Below are positions 8,886 through 17,296 of a stretch of 40,245 nt of DNA, piece after piece. Source of the DNA: Alkalibacterium sp. 20 (lineage in GTDB: Bacteria > Bacillota > Bacilli > Lactobacillales > Carnobacteriaceae_A); assembly GCF_001885615.1 (NCBI RefSeq), contig NZ_LSRN01000028.1, forward strand, positions 1-40,245, read 5' to 3'. Under the pieces are notes generated by a model that ran no database searches, was not told where the DNA came from, and saw only the letters and a list, made by a program, of their open reading frames with translations. The number at the start of each line of letters is the position of its first letter. The first letter of the stretch is position 1. The position numbers were made by a program, and so were the translations under genes.

Positions 8886-9110
8886 TTAATTATCTTTAGT
8901 GTCGCTGGTTTCTTCTTTCGCTTTTTTTAATGCGTCTACTTTATCTAAATTAAACGGTTTTTTATCCTCAGGCGCAGTGTCCTGTTCTTTTTCAGTTTCG
9001 GTTTTTTCTACTTCATCTTCAGCTTTAGGTAGGCCGCCTTTAACATTTTTATATGCTGCAGCATCCACCGGAAGATTAGGGTTTCTAGCTGAATAAGGTT
9101 GATCGTTCAT
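8886..9110 (-). CDS. Small hydrophilic protein of unknown function
   Basis: The product is 74 residues, starting MNDQPYSARNPNLP and followed by a Lys/Glu-rich, low-complexity tail, probably largely disordered. There is no signal peptide or membrane segment and I recognise no family. It is supported as a real gene by a good ribosome-binding site (AAGGAG on the minus strand at about 9118-9123), an extended -10 promoter (TGTTATAAT, -10 at 9142-9147) and a shared terminator. The open frame runs further upstream, but only this ATG has a ribosome-binding site. The gene is divergent from xylA, and a cre-like sequence lies just upstream of its -10 box. Confidence 0.6.
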   Translation of the reverse strand: MNDQPYSARNPNLPVDAAAYKNVKGGLPKAEDEVEKTETEKEQDTAPEDKKPFNLDKVDALKKAKEETSDTKDN

Positions 9111-9141
9111 ATTTAAAAACTCCTTTCTTTTATCTAGTGAA

Positions 9142-9174
9142 ATTATAACACAGTCAATTACAGAGCGCTTCCAA
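9142..9174 (-). promoter_or_regulatory. Extended -10 promoter of the small gene with a cre-like sequence
   Basis: On the minus strand TGTTATAAT (-10 at 9142-9147) is an extended -10 promoter. Upstream, TTGGAAGCGCTCTGTA resembles a CcpA cre site with two mismatches at its 3' end. The cre assignment is weak. Confidence 0.4.
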
Positions 9175-9227
9175 TATGATTGTGAGAGTATTTTCATGCA
9201 ACTAATCGAAATAATTCCCACAAGCAG

Positions 9228-9279
9228 TTGACACCGTTTCCATAATACGTTATAGTTTGTTAGTAAGTTAAACCAACTA
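9228..9279 (+). promoter_or_regulatory. xylA promoter with cre site and XylR-like operator
   Basis: The -35 TTGACA (9228-9233) and -10 TATAGT (9251-9256) are 17 bp apart. A sequence on the minus strand covering 9229-9242, TGGAAACGGTGTCA, fully matches the cre core TGNAANCGNNNNCA, so CcpA would block the -35 region. TAGTTTGTT (9253-9261) and AACCAACTA (9271-9279) form an imperfect palindrome typical of Gram-positive XylR operators, overlapping the -10 box. The arrangement predicts glucose repression plus xylose induction. No xylR gene lies in this window. Confidence 0.85.
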
Positions 9280-9311
9280 ACGATTTCAGTAAACGAAAGG
9301 AGATAATATAA

Positions 9312-10640
9312 ATGGCATATTTTGATAATGTAAGTAAAATTAAATACGCTGGTGCTCAATCAAAGGATCCATTGGCCTTTAAATTTTACAACCCTGAAGA
9401 ACAAATCAACGGTAAATCTATGGAGGAGCATATGCGTTTCGGCGTTGCTTACTGGCATACGTTTACGGCAGATTTAAACGATCCATTTGGTGTTGGCACA
9501 GCACAACGTCCTTGGGATAAATATTCTGATCCAATGGAAAAAGCAAAAGCGCGTGTTGAAGCGTCATTTGAATTTTTTGAAAAATTAGGGGTTCCTTATT
9601 TCTGCTTCCACGACCATGATATCGCTCCTGAAGGCAAAAACTTGAAAGAAACATTTGAGAACCAGGACATTATCGTGGATATGATCGAAGATTACATGAA
9701 AGACAGCAAAGTGAAATTACTTTGGAACACAGTCAATAACTTTTCCAATCCGATGTTCGTTCACGGGGCGTCAACTTCAAACAATGCGGACGTATTTGCC
9801 TACTCAGCTGCCAAAGTTAAAAAAGGTTTGGAAGTCGGTAAACGTTTAGGTGCAGAGAGTTACGTATTCTGGGGTGGACGTGAAGGGTATGAAAGCTTAC
9901 TTAATACCAATATGGGTCTTGAACTGGACAACCTGGCACGTTTCTTCCATATGGCAAACGACTATGCGAAAGAAATCGGTTTCGATGCTCAATTCCTGAT
10001 CGAACCTAAACCAAAAGAACCAACCACACATCAATACGATTATGACGTGGCTCATGGTTTTGCATTCTTACAAAAATACGGTTTGCAGGATGTCTTTAAA
10101 TTCAACATCGAAGCAAACCACGCAACACTTGCCGGACACACTTTCGAACATGAATTAAATTACGCACGTATCAATGGCATGCTGGGATCTGTGGATGCCA
10201 ACCAGGGTCACCCACACTTAGGATGGGACACAGACGAATTCCCATCAGACTTATATTCGACAACCTTGGCAATGTATGAGATCTTGAAAAATGGCGGCTT
10301 GAAAAGCGGTGGATTAAACTTTGATGCTAAAGTTCGTCGTACGTCATTCAAACCTGAAGATCTATTCAAAGCGCACATCGTAGGTATGGATAGCTTTGCT
10401 ATCGGTGCTAAAGTGGCTCAACGCCTAATCGATGATAAAGCACTGGATTCTATCGTCGACAAACGTTACAGCTCTTACAACCAGGGAATAGGTAAAGACA
10501 TCGTTGAGGGCAATATCAACTTCAAGCAATTACAAGACTATGCTTTCGGAATCGATAAGATCGAAAATGAATCTGGAAATATTGAAGTGATCAAATCTAT
10601 CTTGAACCAATATATCGTCACAACGCTTGCACAAGTGTAA
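9312..10640 (+). CDS. xylA: Xylose isomerase
   Basis: The 442-residue protein is a class II (long) D-xylose isomerase, a TIM barrel that converts D-xylose to D-xylulose using two divalent metals. Visible are CFHDHD with the catalytic His near 100-102, [11 protein letters not shown] with a metal-binding Glu near 232, [13 protein letters not shown], and [17 protein letters not shown] carrying further metal ligands. The GAAAGGAG Shine-Dalgarno sequence is about 9 nt before ATG 9312. The gene is transcribed alone from a regulated promoter and has its own terminator; xylB is about 7.4 kb upstream on the same strand. Confidence 0.97.
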   Translation: MAYFDNVSKIKYAGAQSKDPLAFKFYNPEEQINGKSMEEHMRFGVAYWHTFTADLNDPFGVGTAQRPWDKYSDPMEKAKARVEASFEFFEKLGVPYFCFHDHDIAPEGKNLKETFENQDIIVDMIEDYMKDSKVKLLWNTVNNFSNPMFVHGASTSNNADVFAYSAAKVKKGLEVGKRLGAESYVFWGGREGYESLLNTNMGLELDNLARFFHMANDYAKEIGFDAQFLIEPKPKEPTTHQYDYDVAHGFAFLQKYGLQDVFKFNIEANHATLAGHTFEHELNYARINGMLGSVDANQGHPHLGWDTDEFPSDLYSTTLAMYEILKNGGLKSGGLNFDAKVRRTSFKPEDLFKAHIVGMDSFAIGAKVAQRLIDDKALDSIVDKRYSSYNQGIGKDIVEGNINFKQLQDYAFGIDKIENESGNIEVIKSILNQYIVTTLAQV

Positions 10641-10650
10641 TAAGGTAAAT

Positions 10651-10697
10651 AAAAACTGCAGGAAATCAGCTCAAATCTGACTTCCTGCAGTTTTTTT
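10651..10697 (+). terminator. Terminator of xylA
   Basis: AAAACTGCAGGAA pairs with TTCCTGCAGTTTT, with additional pairing inside the loop, followed by a T-run to 10697. Confidence 0.9.
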
Positions 10698-10720
10698 ATT
10701 GGTTAGAGTGCTGGTATAAG

Positions 10721-10752
10721 AAAAGGGCTATGACAGCTGTCACAGCCCTTTA
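10721..10752 (-). terminator. Terminator of the MATE transporter gene
   Basis: The near-perfect palindrome AAAGGGCTATGACAGC / GCTGTCACAGCCCTTT ends in a T-run on the minus strand, 13 bp after the MATE stop codon. Confidence 0.85.
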
Positions 10753-10764
10753 GATATTTGGATG

Positions 10765-12126
10765 TTAATGTGATAAAACCAGTGACTTTCCTATCCACCG
10801 CTTGTTCTTCCATCTTAGGTACATCAAACTTGCTCGGATCCATTCATCTATGATCATCGCCATCCAGATGCCGGGTAAACCGAGTCCCAGATGAATACTG
10901 AACAGATAGCCAAGCGGCACCAGGACTCCCCACATGACTGTGATACCGATCATAACTGGAAACTTGGCATCTCCAGCGGCTCTCAAGGCGCTTATGATGA
11001 CTAGATTCCCCGTTCGTGCCGGTTGAATGATTAATTCCATGATTAGGATCACAGAACCTAAAGCAACGATATTCGGATTGGAACTGAATAAACTGAATAT
11101 TTGTGTGCCAAATACGGCGAAAAAACTGCCGATAATAAGTGTGATAACAAGGGCGACTTTAAGACCCGCCAACATATAGTGGTAGGCATCTTCCTGTTTT
11201 TGTGCACCGACAAGTTGTCCGATAAAGATTTGCATCCCTTTAGTTATGGCCAGTGAGAAGACCGTCAGTACCGACATGAAACTAAAAATATAAACACGAG
11301 TAGCTAATGCAGTTGCGCCGAGCGTAGTGATCATTACAGTCAATGCGATTTGACTCATATTATATGATAACTGTTCGCCGGCAGAAGGGATACCGATCCC
11401 TAATATTTTATCGGCAAACTCTTTTTCCATTTTAAAAAAAGATTTAAATGAGATGGCTACAGGGGAGCATTTGAATAATATAACCAACATGCCCAGCATC
11501 ACGACGATTCTGACAGCAGCCGTTGAGATGGCAACACCCGTCACGCCAAGTTCCGGGAAGCCAAGAGCTCCAAAGATAAAGACGTAATTACCAAAGACAT
11601 TGAGGACATTCATGATAAGGACAGACTTCATGACGTCTTTCGTATAGCCCATGGCTTGTAGTATAGAAGAGATCGTCAAAATCATTGCTTGAGCAAATAA
11701 TGCAAAACCGACGATCGCTATATAGTTGTTCGCGTGCGCAAGTAAATTTGCTTCCAATGAAAACAAATTGATCAGAAAGGCTCTGTTAAAACCGACAAAC
11801 AAACTCACGCATAAGCCAAACAAAAAGTTGATCGTTAAGGCCGTAGTGATCGTCTTCTTCACCGAGTCGAGCTTTTTCGCTCCGACATATTGTGAGACAA
11901 CGACACCCGCACCCATCGCAGTAAAGTTAAAGAGCACGAACATAAACGTCATCAACTGATTGACCACACCGACCGCAGCCACAGCTTCATCGGATACGAA
12001 ACTCAACATAAAGACATCCGTCAGTTTCATCAGCATCTGTAAAAAGACTTCGATAAAAATTGGCCATGTAATTAAGAATAAATATTTTTTTGCACTTGCT
12101 TTATTTTGTACCATTTGAATTTCCAT
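10765..12126 (-). CDS. MATE-family efflux transporter
   Basis: The 453-residue integral membrane protein has twelve hydrophobic segments in two MatE halves. The first half opens with WPIFIEVFLQMLMKLTDVFML and AVAAVGVVNQ, a typical MATE start. Such proteins export drugs or metabolites with Na+ or H+ antiport; the substrate here is unknown. The ATG at 12126 (MEIQMVQNK) has AAAGGATG upstream. A longer in-frame start at 12174 lacks a ribosome-binding site and would overlap the promoter region. The gene appears monocistronic. Confidence 0.88.
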   Translation of the reverse strand: MEIQMVQNKASAKKYLFLITWPIFIEVFLQMLMKLTDVFMLSFVSDEAVAAVGVVNQLMTFMFVLFNFTAMGAGVVVSQYVGAKKLDSVKKTITTALTINFLFGLCVSLFVGFNRAFLINLFSLEANLLAHANNYIAIVGFALFAQAMILTISSILQAMGYTKDVMKSVLIMNVLNVFGNYVFIFGALGFPELGVTGVAISTAAVRIVVMLGMLVILFKCSPVAISFKSFFKMEKEFADKILGIGIPSAGEQLSYNMSQIALTVMITTLGATALATRVYIFSFMSVLTVFSLAITKGMQIFIGQLVGAQKQEDAYHYMLAGLKVALVITLIIGSFFAVFGTQIFSLFSSNPNIVALGSVILIMELIIQPARTGNLVIISALRAAGDAKFPVMIGITVMWGVLVPLGYLFSIHLGLGLPGIWMAMIIDEWIRASLMYLRWKNKRWIGKSLVLSH

Positions 12127-12161
12127 TAAAATCATCCTTTGTTTAACTAAATATGTCAATA

Positions 12162-12190
12162 ATATTACTGACACATCAATGAAGTAGCAA
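12162..12190 (-). promoter_or_regulatory. Promoter of the MATE transporter gene
   Basis: On the minus strand TTGCTA (12185-12190) and TAATAT (12162-12167) are 17 bp apart, about 36 bp before the start codon. Confidence 0.55.
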
Positions 12191-12307
12191 TGGCTTTATT
12201 CTTATAACACGAATATTGTCTACATAAATACAAAGTAAGCGTTTTACTAAAAAGAGAAGCTGAATAAAGTTTCTGTAAATATCAAAACTAACTAATAAGT
12301 CAGAAAG

Positions 12308-12348
12308 AAAAGACGAGCCTAAGTAAAAAGAAAGGAGACTCGTCTTTT
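12308..12348. terminator. Hairpin between the MATE gene and the first repeat array
   Basis: AAAAGACGAG (12308-12317) pairs perfectly with CTCGTCTTTT (12339-12348). Because its ends are A/T-rich it could terminate in either direction. The likeliest role is ending minus-strand transcription from the pentapeptide gene after it passes through the repeat array. The stretch 12191-12307 holds nothing else. Confidence 0.45.
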
Positions 12349-12377
12349 CTATTCCATTATAAAAAATTGAGAGGACC

Positions 12378-12400
12378 ATACTCGCCATTCGGGCGAGTAT
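12378..12400. repeat. Short perfect hairpin next to the repeat array
   Basis: ATACTCGCC (12378-12386) pairs with GGCGAGTAT (12392-12400) around a 5-nt loop. No U-tract follows. It resembles an isolated, inside-out relative of the nearby hairpins (ACTC..GAGT). Confidence 0.5.
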
Positions 12401-12494
12401 GACCCACATAAAAATCAATTGAATTTGTTTGGCAGTGATGACTTGGTTTTTTGTTGAGATCAAATATGGATACACTCAAAGTGCAATCTAGTCT

Positions 12495-12939
12495 GAGTGT
12501 GACATATTATAGGCAAAAAGCAGACTCGGAGAAAATCACTTGGCGAGTTCGTCATTTCGTTGAAGGCATGACCAACTCAGTCGAAATAAAAGAGTGAGTT
12601 CGTCATTCAAACGAGAGGATGACAGACTCAAAAAATAAAAAGTAGTGAGCTGGTCATTTCCAGGCTGAGATGACCAACTCAGTCAATATAAAAAAATGAG
12701 TTCGTCATTTTGATGCGAAAATGGCAAACTCAGATGAACTATAAGCGCGACTTGGTCATTTCAATGCGGAAATGACCAAGTCGGAATTTTTTCTACGACG
12801 AGTCTGTCATTTCAGTACAAAAATGACAGACTCGAAAAATAGTCAACGCTGAGCTGGTCACACGGACCGGAAAATGACCGACTCGAACTAAACGAGCCGG
12901 TGAGTTTGACGTTCCACCAAAACAAAGTAGTATTCACTC
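12495..12939. repeat. Array of hairpin repeats with an exact 51-bp period (array 1)
   Basis: Seven 34-nt imperfect palindromes begin at 12545, 12596, 12647, 12698, 12749, 12800 and 12851, exactly 51 bp apart, each followed by a 17-nt mostly A-rich spacer. Degenerate units sit at 12495 (33 nt) and 12902. Most begin GAGT or GAGC and end ACTC, with a TCATTT/AAATGA-like inner stem. Units at 12749 and 12800 are perfect stems of 14 and 13 bp. Their arms differ compensatorily (GACTTGG/CCAAGTC against GAGTCTG/CAGACTC), so the fold rather than the sequence is kept. Stops interrupt the obvious reading frames. The array ends next to the stop codon of the pentapeptide gene, so it could form its 3' untranslated region. 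Confidence 0.9.
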
Positions 12940-12944
12940 AACGT

Positions 12945-13586
12945 TTATACGTCTCTGATCTCCAACCCAAGCAAATCGAGAAAATCCAGTGATTGCGACT
13001 GACTTACGATCGCTCCTTTTAAAGCGTCCAATTCGACAGAGAGTGAATCGAAGGTGGAGGTACTGATATCGATTCCCTTCAAAGAGGTACGCGAAAACCG
13101 AGACCCGTTCAGAAGACATGATTTGAAAAGAATGTCTGTCCACTTTGTTTCTAAAAAGTCGGCTTCATTCAGTTTGGAGTGAACGAATTCGCACATTTTC
13201 AAACTGCTGAACCCAAACGTACTTAAGTCCATCACACAGTCTTCAAAAAGGACGTGTTCCAGCTTCGAATCATTGAAAAGGCTGCCGTTCAAGCGGCACT
13301 CCTTGAAGGTTACTTTTTTGAAGATAGCATGAGAGAACACCGCATTTACGAATTCACACTTTTCAAAAATGACATCTCGGAAATACCCTTCTTCAAGGTT
13401 GATGGATTCGAACTGCACGTTGATAAATCGGACCGTTTTGAATTCCAGTCGTTTTATTTCATATAAGGGCACCACACAATTGCTGATTTCGACGTATTCG
13501 ACATACGGTTCATCTACATCAAAGCTTTCATCAAATGTCTGGTTATCTAAATGTTTCGGTACCTGAGGCTCCACGCGTTTTTTCAT
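12945..13586 (-). CDS. Pentapeptide-repeat protein
   Basis: The 213-residue protein shows pentapeptide-like repeats from about 45 to 185, for example CEFVNAVFSHAIFKKVTF and SKLNEADFLETKW, with the central Leu/Phe every fifth residue expected of a right-handed quadrilateral beta-helix. There is no signal peptide. Some family members protect DNA gyrase from quinolones; nothing here shows that function. A ribosome-binding site (AAAGGAG) precedes ATG 13586. The gene is divergent from the SNF2 helicase gene. Confidence 0.75.
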   Translation of the reverse strand: MKKRVEPQVPKHLDNQTFDESFDVDEPYVEYVEISNCVVPLYEIKRLEFKTVRFINVQFESINLEEGYFRDVIFEKCEFVNAVFSHAIFKKVTFKECRLNGSLFNDSKLEHVLFEDCVMDLSTFGFSSLKMCEFVHSKLNEADFLETKWTDILFKSCLLNGSRFSRTSLKGIDISTSTFDSLSVELDALKGAIVSQSQSLDFLDLLGLEIRDV

Positions 13587-13609
13587 ATAACACCGCTCCT
13601 TTGATTCAA

Positions 13610-13618
13610 ATTATAGCA
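13610..13618 (-). promoter_or_regulatory. Extended -10 promoter of the pentapeptide gene
   Basis: On the minus strand TGCTATAAT (TATAAT at 13610-13615) lies about 24 bp upstream of the start codon. The -35 region is poor. Confidence 0.5.
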
Positions 13619-13654
13619 CGACCGACGTATTTAATTGAAAGAATATGGAAAGAA

Positions 13655-13685
13655 TTATCAAATTAGGCTAAATCTTTGTTATAAT
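13655..13685 (+). promoter_or_regulatory. Extended -10 promoter of the SNF2 helicase gene
   Basis: TGTTATAAT (TATAAT at 13680-13685) has a weak TTATCA at 13655-13660, 19 bp upstream. The promoter is divergent from the one at 13610. Confidence 0.5.
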
Positions 13686-13783
13686 GGACAGATGAACTTT
13701 TAATACCTATGTGAGCAATTAGAACGATGTATATAAAAAAAAGTTTTAGAAAAAATTACGGTTTAAAGGATGGACATAACCTT

Positions 13784-16700
13784 ATGAAAAAACAAACCTT
13801 TCCAGAAATGACTCTGACGAGTTTAGCTAGCAATTATCCGACTTTTTTACAGGGTAAAGAGCTTTATAAAAAAGGCAAAGCTACCAATATAAAAGTGGAT
13901 GAAAGTAACAATACTATTCAATTTTCGGTCGAAGACAAGCAGGTCGAGACCGTACATCTTCGTTTTTATCCGAATGGTGTGGCACGTAAATATCATTGTA
14001 CGTGTAAGTCTTTCGAGAAGAATACCGGCGCGTGCAGACATGTGATGGCAGCGATGATGCGCCTGAATGAATTGGATGCGAACGACCTGGAGGGCGAATC
14101 CAATTCGGCGAAAAACGGCTCTCCGGCTTCCATGTTTTCATACAAAAAGAGCGAAAAAGCCATCAATGCACTGATTCACTATTCTAAAAAAGAGATCTCG
14201 CGTCAAACCGATATCTTGTACAAAGAACCGGTTTACGTCGAGTATATGTTGAACATCAGCGGGACGAAAATCAACCCTGTCTATGACTTGTACTTTAAAA
14301 TGGGTAAGGACTATTTGTATGTCATCAAAAACAGTTCCCAGCTCATTGATGATATCGTCAATGAAGAAGAAATCGTTTTTGGCAAGAACTTCACGTTCAA
14401 CACCGATGATTATGCACTCATGCCTGAGGACAGAAAAGTGTTTGATTATTTAAGTGATATTCAGACTGTGATCAAGTCTGTGCTTCCCATGGGTTATGAG
14501 AACCAATTTTTAAATAAAGACAGTTTTACTTTGCCACCGTCATATATCAAAGGCTTATTGCGGTTGCTCGATAAAACCATGGGCGCTTTTGTAAGGTTTG
14601 GTCGTCCACCGAGACAGTTGTCTCAAGCCGACAGAGGCGAAGCGCTGATCATTGAAGAGGATCTTTCCCAACTTAATTTGTCATTCAGCATCAATAAAAT
14701 AGAGCATTTGTTTCATTTCACGTTGAGCGATTCTACCACAAACATTCAAGGTTTAACGTTTCATGATCAAGCAAAAATGATCGAATATAAAGAAGCATTT
14801 TACTTCTTTGAGTCTCCACATTACGAACTGATCAAACAGATCATTGAGGGATTGAAAGAATCAGGGTCAGATACCTTGGTCATGCGCAGGCAGGAGCTGG
14901 AAACGTTCCTGTCGGTTACACTGAGTCAGCTTAAACAAATCGTGGATGTGTCGATGGATGAAGAGGTAAAAGCGTTACTTTACCAGGCACCATTTGAAGC
15001 CCAGCTTTATATGGATACCAAAGACGATAATCTGCTTGTCAGACCCGTCTTTTCTTATGGGAACGTCACAATCTATCCCCTTGAAGAAACCGTGTCAGAC
15101 AGCGAAGCCTCTATTGTAGTCAGAGAATGGGCGGAAGAATCGAAAGTGCTGAGCATGCTTTTTGAAGAGATCCCACTTCCGGCACGTAAAGGGGACATGT
15201 GGGAGTTGACGCACACGGACACCATCAGCAATTTCCTGTATGATGCCTTGCCTGCGTTAGCGGACCATATGGAAATTTTCTTGTCCCAGCCGGCACGCAG
15301 CCTACTTTACAGTCCGTCACGTCAACCGAAGATCACGATGGAAATGCGCGAGTCGTCAAACCTCTTAGATATTTCGTTTGATACGGAAGATATTTCCACC
15401 GAGGAACTGAGAGAATTGCTGAAAGAATTAGAGAAAAATCAATCCTACTACCGTTTATCAAGTGGTCAGATCGTGAATTTGAAGGATCCGGCCTTCCAAG
15501 CGATGCGTCGGGCCAAAAACTCATTGGATCTTGACGATGATGAAATCGACAAGGACATGACGGTGTCTGTTTTTCAGGGGCTATCTGCTTTGGAAGAAGA
15601 CACGATTCAAAAAGGGAAACGATTCAAGGATCTAGTGAAACAGCTTCTAACGCCTGAAGAATTGACCTTTGAACTGCCGAAAAAACTGGAAGCGGATATG
15701 AGACCTTATCAAGTTACCGGGTATAAATGGTTGAGAAGCTTGAATCATTATGGTTTCGGCGGCGTCCTAGCCGATGATATGGGACTGGGAAAAACCGTTC
15801 AAACGATCGCGTTTATTCAGTCGAAAATCGAAACGGAAGAGGGCAGATATCTGATCATCTGTCCGTCCAGTGTCTTGTTCAACTGGCAGCGTGAATGGGA
15901 AAAATTCGTTCCAGATACAGAGACCATCATTATTTCCGGCAGCAAGGAAGAGCGCCAAGCCCTTAGGCAGGAAGCAATCGAAAAGGATATCTCGGTCTGG
16001 ATCACCAGTTACCCACTCATTCAGCGCGATTCTGATCTATATGATGAGGATGTCTTTAAGACCATCGTTCTCGATGAATCGCAGAATGTGAAAAACAGTG
16101 CAGCCAAAACTACCAAAGCGGTGAAACAGTTGAAGGCGGAAACCAAGATCGCCTTGTCCGGAACACCGATCGAAAATCACCTTGGAGAATTGTGGTCACT
16201 CTTTTCCATCGTTCAGCCCGGCTTGTTTAGAAACAAAAAAGACTTCCAGGCGATGGAACAGGAACGTATTGCAGCTAAGATCAAACCGTTCATCTTGAGA
16301 CGACTCAAAAAAGATGTGCTGCATGACTTGCCTGAAAAAACAGAGACGACGGAATATATCGAACTTTCTGAAGGGCAGAAACGCTTGTATCAAACCCAGC
16401 GTGCGGCGATCAAACAGGAACTCAAAGAACTGGTCGATTCCGATACGCTGCGTTCCAACCGCATCAGAGTGCTGGCCGGCATGACCCGGTTACGTCAAAT
16501 CTGTTGTGATCCAAAACTCATCTTACCTGATTATGAAGGAACCTCTTCCAAACTTGAACGTTTGATGGAGTATTTGGAAGAAGCCAGAGAAAACGGAAAA
16601 CGCGTGGTGCTGTTTTCACAATTTACATCCATGCTCAAGATCATCCGTGAGCGCCTCGATGCGATAGATGTGGATTACCACTATCTGGATGGTCAAACCA

Positions 16701-17062
16701 AGAATGAAAACCGTCTGGAACTGACGACACGATTCAACACGGGCGAAAAAGACTTGTTCCTCATTTCTCTCAAAGCCGGTGGCACAGGTCTTAACCTGAC
16801 GGGTGGAGACACCGTGATACTCTTTGACTCATGGTGGAACCCGGCGATCGAAGACCAGGCCGCTGACCGCGTGCACCGCTTCGGACAGAAAAAATCCGTT
16901 CAGATCACGCGTTTCATTACGACGGGAACGATCGAAGAACGCATCAATGACTTGCAGGAGAAAAAACGCGAACTCATCGATTCGGTCATTACGAAAGGAA
17001 ACAAAGAATCCGTCACCACTCTTTCCACTGAAGAAATACTGGAACTCCTTTACGAAGATTAA
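13784..17062 (+). CDS. SNF2-family ATP-dependent helicase with SWIM zinc finger
   Basis: The 1092-residue protein resembles Bacillus YwqA. A SWIM zinc finger lies near the N-terminus: CxC at 72/74, Cys84 and His86. The C-terminal half is a DEAD-like SNF2 motor with DDMGLGKT (Walker A, about 662-669), DESQ in place of DEAH (about 763), SGTPIENHL, LFSQFTSML, AGGTGLNLT and the arginine-finger block DRVHRFGQ. It probably translocates on double-stranded DNA and remodels protein-DNA complexes; its cellular role is uncertain. The start is ambiguous: ATG 13784 has AAAGGATGG upstream at rather long spacing, while ATG 13727 would add 19 basic residues. A terminator follows at 17165. Confidence 0.9.
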   Translation: MKKQTFPEMTLTSLASNYPTFLQGKELYKKGKATNIKVDESNNTIQFSVEDKQVETVHLRFYPNGVARKYHCTCKSFEKNTGACRHVMAAMMRLNELDANDLEGESNSAKNGSPASMFSYKKSEKAINALIHYSKKEISRQTDILYKEPVYVEYMLNISGTKINPVYDLYFKMGKDYLYVIKNSSQLIDDIVNEEEIVFGKNFTFNTDDYALMPEDRKVFDYLSDIQTVIKSVLPMGYENQFLNKDSFTLPPSYIKGLLRLLDKTMGAFVRFGRPPRQLSQADRGEALIIEEDLSQLNLSFSINKIEHLFHFTLSDSTTNIQGLTFHDQAKMIEYKEAFYFFESPHYELIKQIIEGLKESGSDTLVMRRQELETFLSVTLSQLKQIVDVSMDEEVKALLYQAPFEAQLYMDTKDDNLLVRPVFSYGNVTIYPLEETVSDSEASIVVREWAEESKVLSMLFEEIPLPARKGDMWELTHTDTISNFLYDALPALADHMEIFLSQPARSLLYSPSRQPKITMEMRESSNLLDISFDTEDISTEELRELLKELEKNQSYYRLSSGQIVNLKDPAFQAMRRAKNSLDLDDDEIDKDMTVSVFQGLSALEEDTIQKGKRFKDLVKQLLTPEELTFELPKKLEADMRPYQVTGYKWLRSLNHYGFGGVLADDMGLGKTVQTIAFIQSKIETEEGRYLIICPSSVLFNWQREWEKFVPDTETIIISGSKEERQALRQEAIEKDISVWITSYPLIQRDSDLYDEDVFKTIVLDESQNVKNSAAKTTKAVKQLKAETKIALSGTPIENHLGELWSLFSIVQPGLFRNKKDFQAMEQERIAAKIKPFILRRLKKDVLHDLPEKTETTEYIELSEGQKRLYQTQRAAIKQELKELVDSDTLRSNRIRVLAGMTRLRQICCDPKLILPDYEGTSSKLERLMEYLEEARENGKRVVLFSQFTSMLKIIRERLDAIDVDYHYLDGQTKNENRLELTTRFNTGEKDLFLISLKAGGTGLNLTGGDTVILFDSWWNPAIEDQAADRVHRFGQKKSVQITRFITTGTIEERINDLQEKKRELIDSVITKGNKESVTTLSTEEILELLYED

Positions 17063-17164
17063 GGGAGCCAACCAGCTGTCGGTCTTTTGAAATGTCAGAC
17101 TTTGACACTAGCAAACGCCGCCGATGGTTTTGGGGATGTTTTTAAAGATCAAATTATAAATATG

Positions 17165-17215
17165 AACTGCTTCATTCGTTTGAGTAAGAAACTTAAACGA
17201 ATGGAGCAGTTTTTC
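17165..17215 (+). terminator. Terminator of the SNF2 helicase gene
   Basis: Arms of 17 nt (17165-17181 and 17195-17211) pair with one G-U, followed by TTTT. Confidence 0.9.
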
Positions 17216-17256
17216 TGTAGTATAAGGATACATCTTTTATTCCGCCGGTCAGTCTG

Positions 17257-17265
17257 TGCTATACT
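17257..17265 (+). promoter_or_regulatory. Extended -10 promoter of miaA-hflX
   Basis: TGCTATACT (TATACT at 17260-17265) is an extended -10 box about 31 bp before the miaA GTG. No strong -35 was seen. Confidence 0.5.
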
Positions 17266-17296
17266 AATTAGAAGAGTCTATAGGTGGAGGAATAAC

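Noticed and set aside
9111-9359. N-terminal extension of the small minus-strand gene
   Set aside because: It would overlap the xylA promoter and start. The ATG at 9110 has a clear ribosome-binding site.
12176-12475. 99-residue minus-strand frame
   Set aside because: It runs through the hairpins at 12308 and 12378 and the MATE promoter, and has no recognisable family or ribosome-binding site.
12495-12939. Array 1 as a CRISPR
   Set aside because: The hairpin units themselves vary, spacers are only 17 nt and mostly A-rich, and no cas genes are nearby.
17087-17296. N-terminal extension of miaA
   Set aside because: The extension would contain the SNF2 terminator and the miaA promoter. The GTG at 17297 has an ideal ribosome-binding site and starts the family's normal N-terminus.
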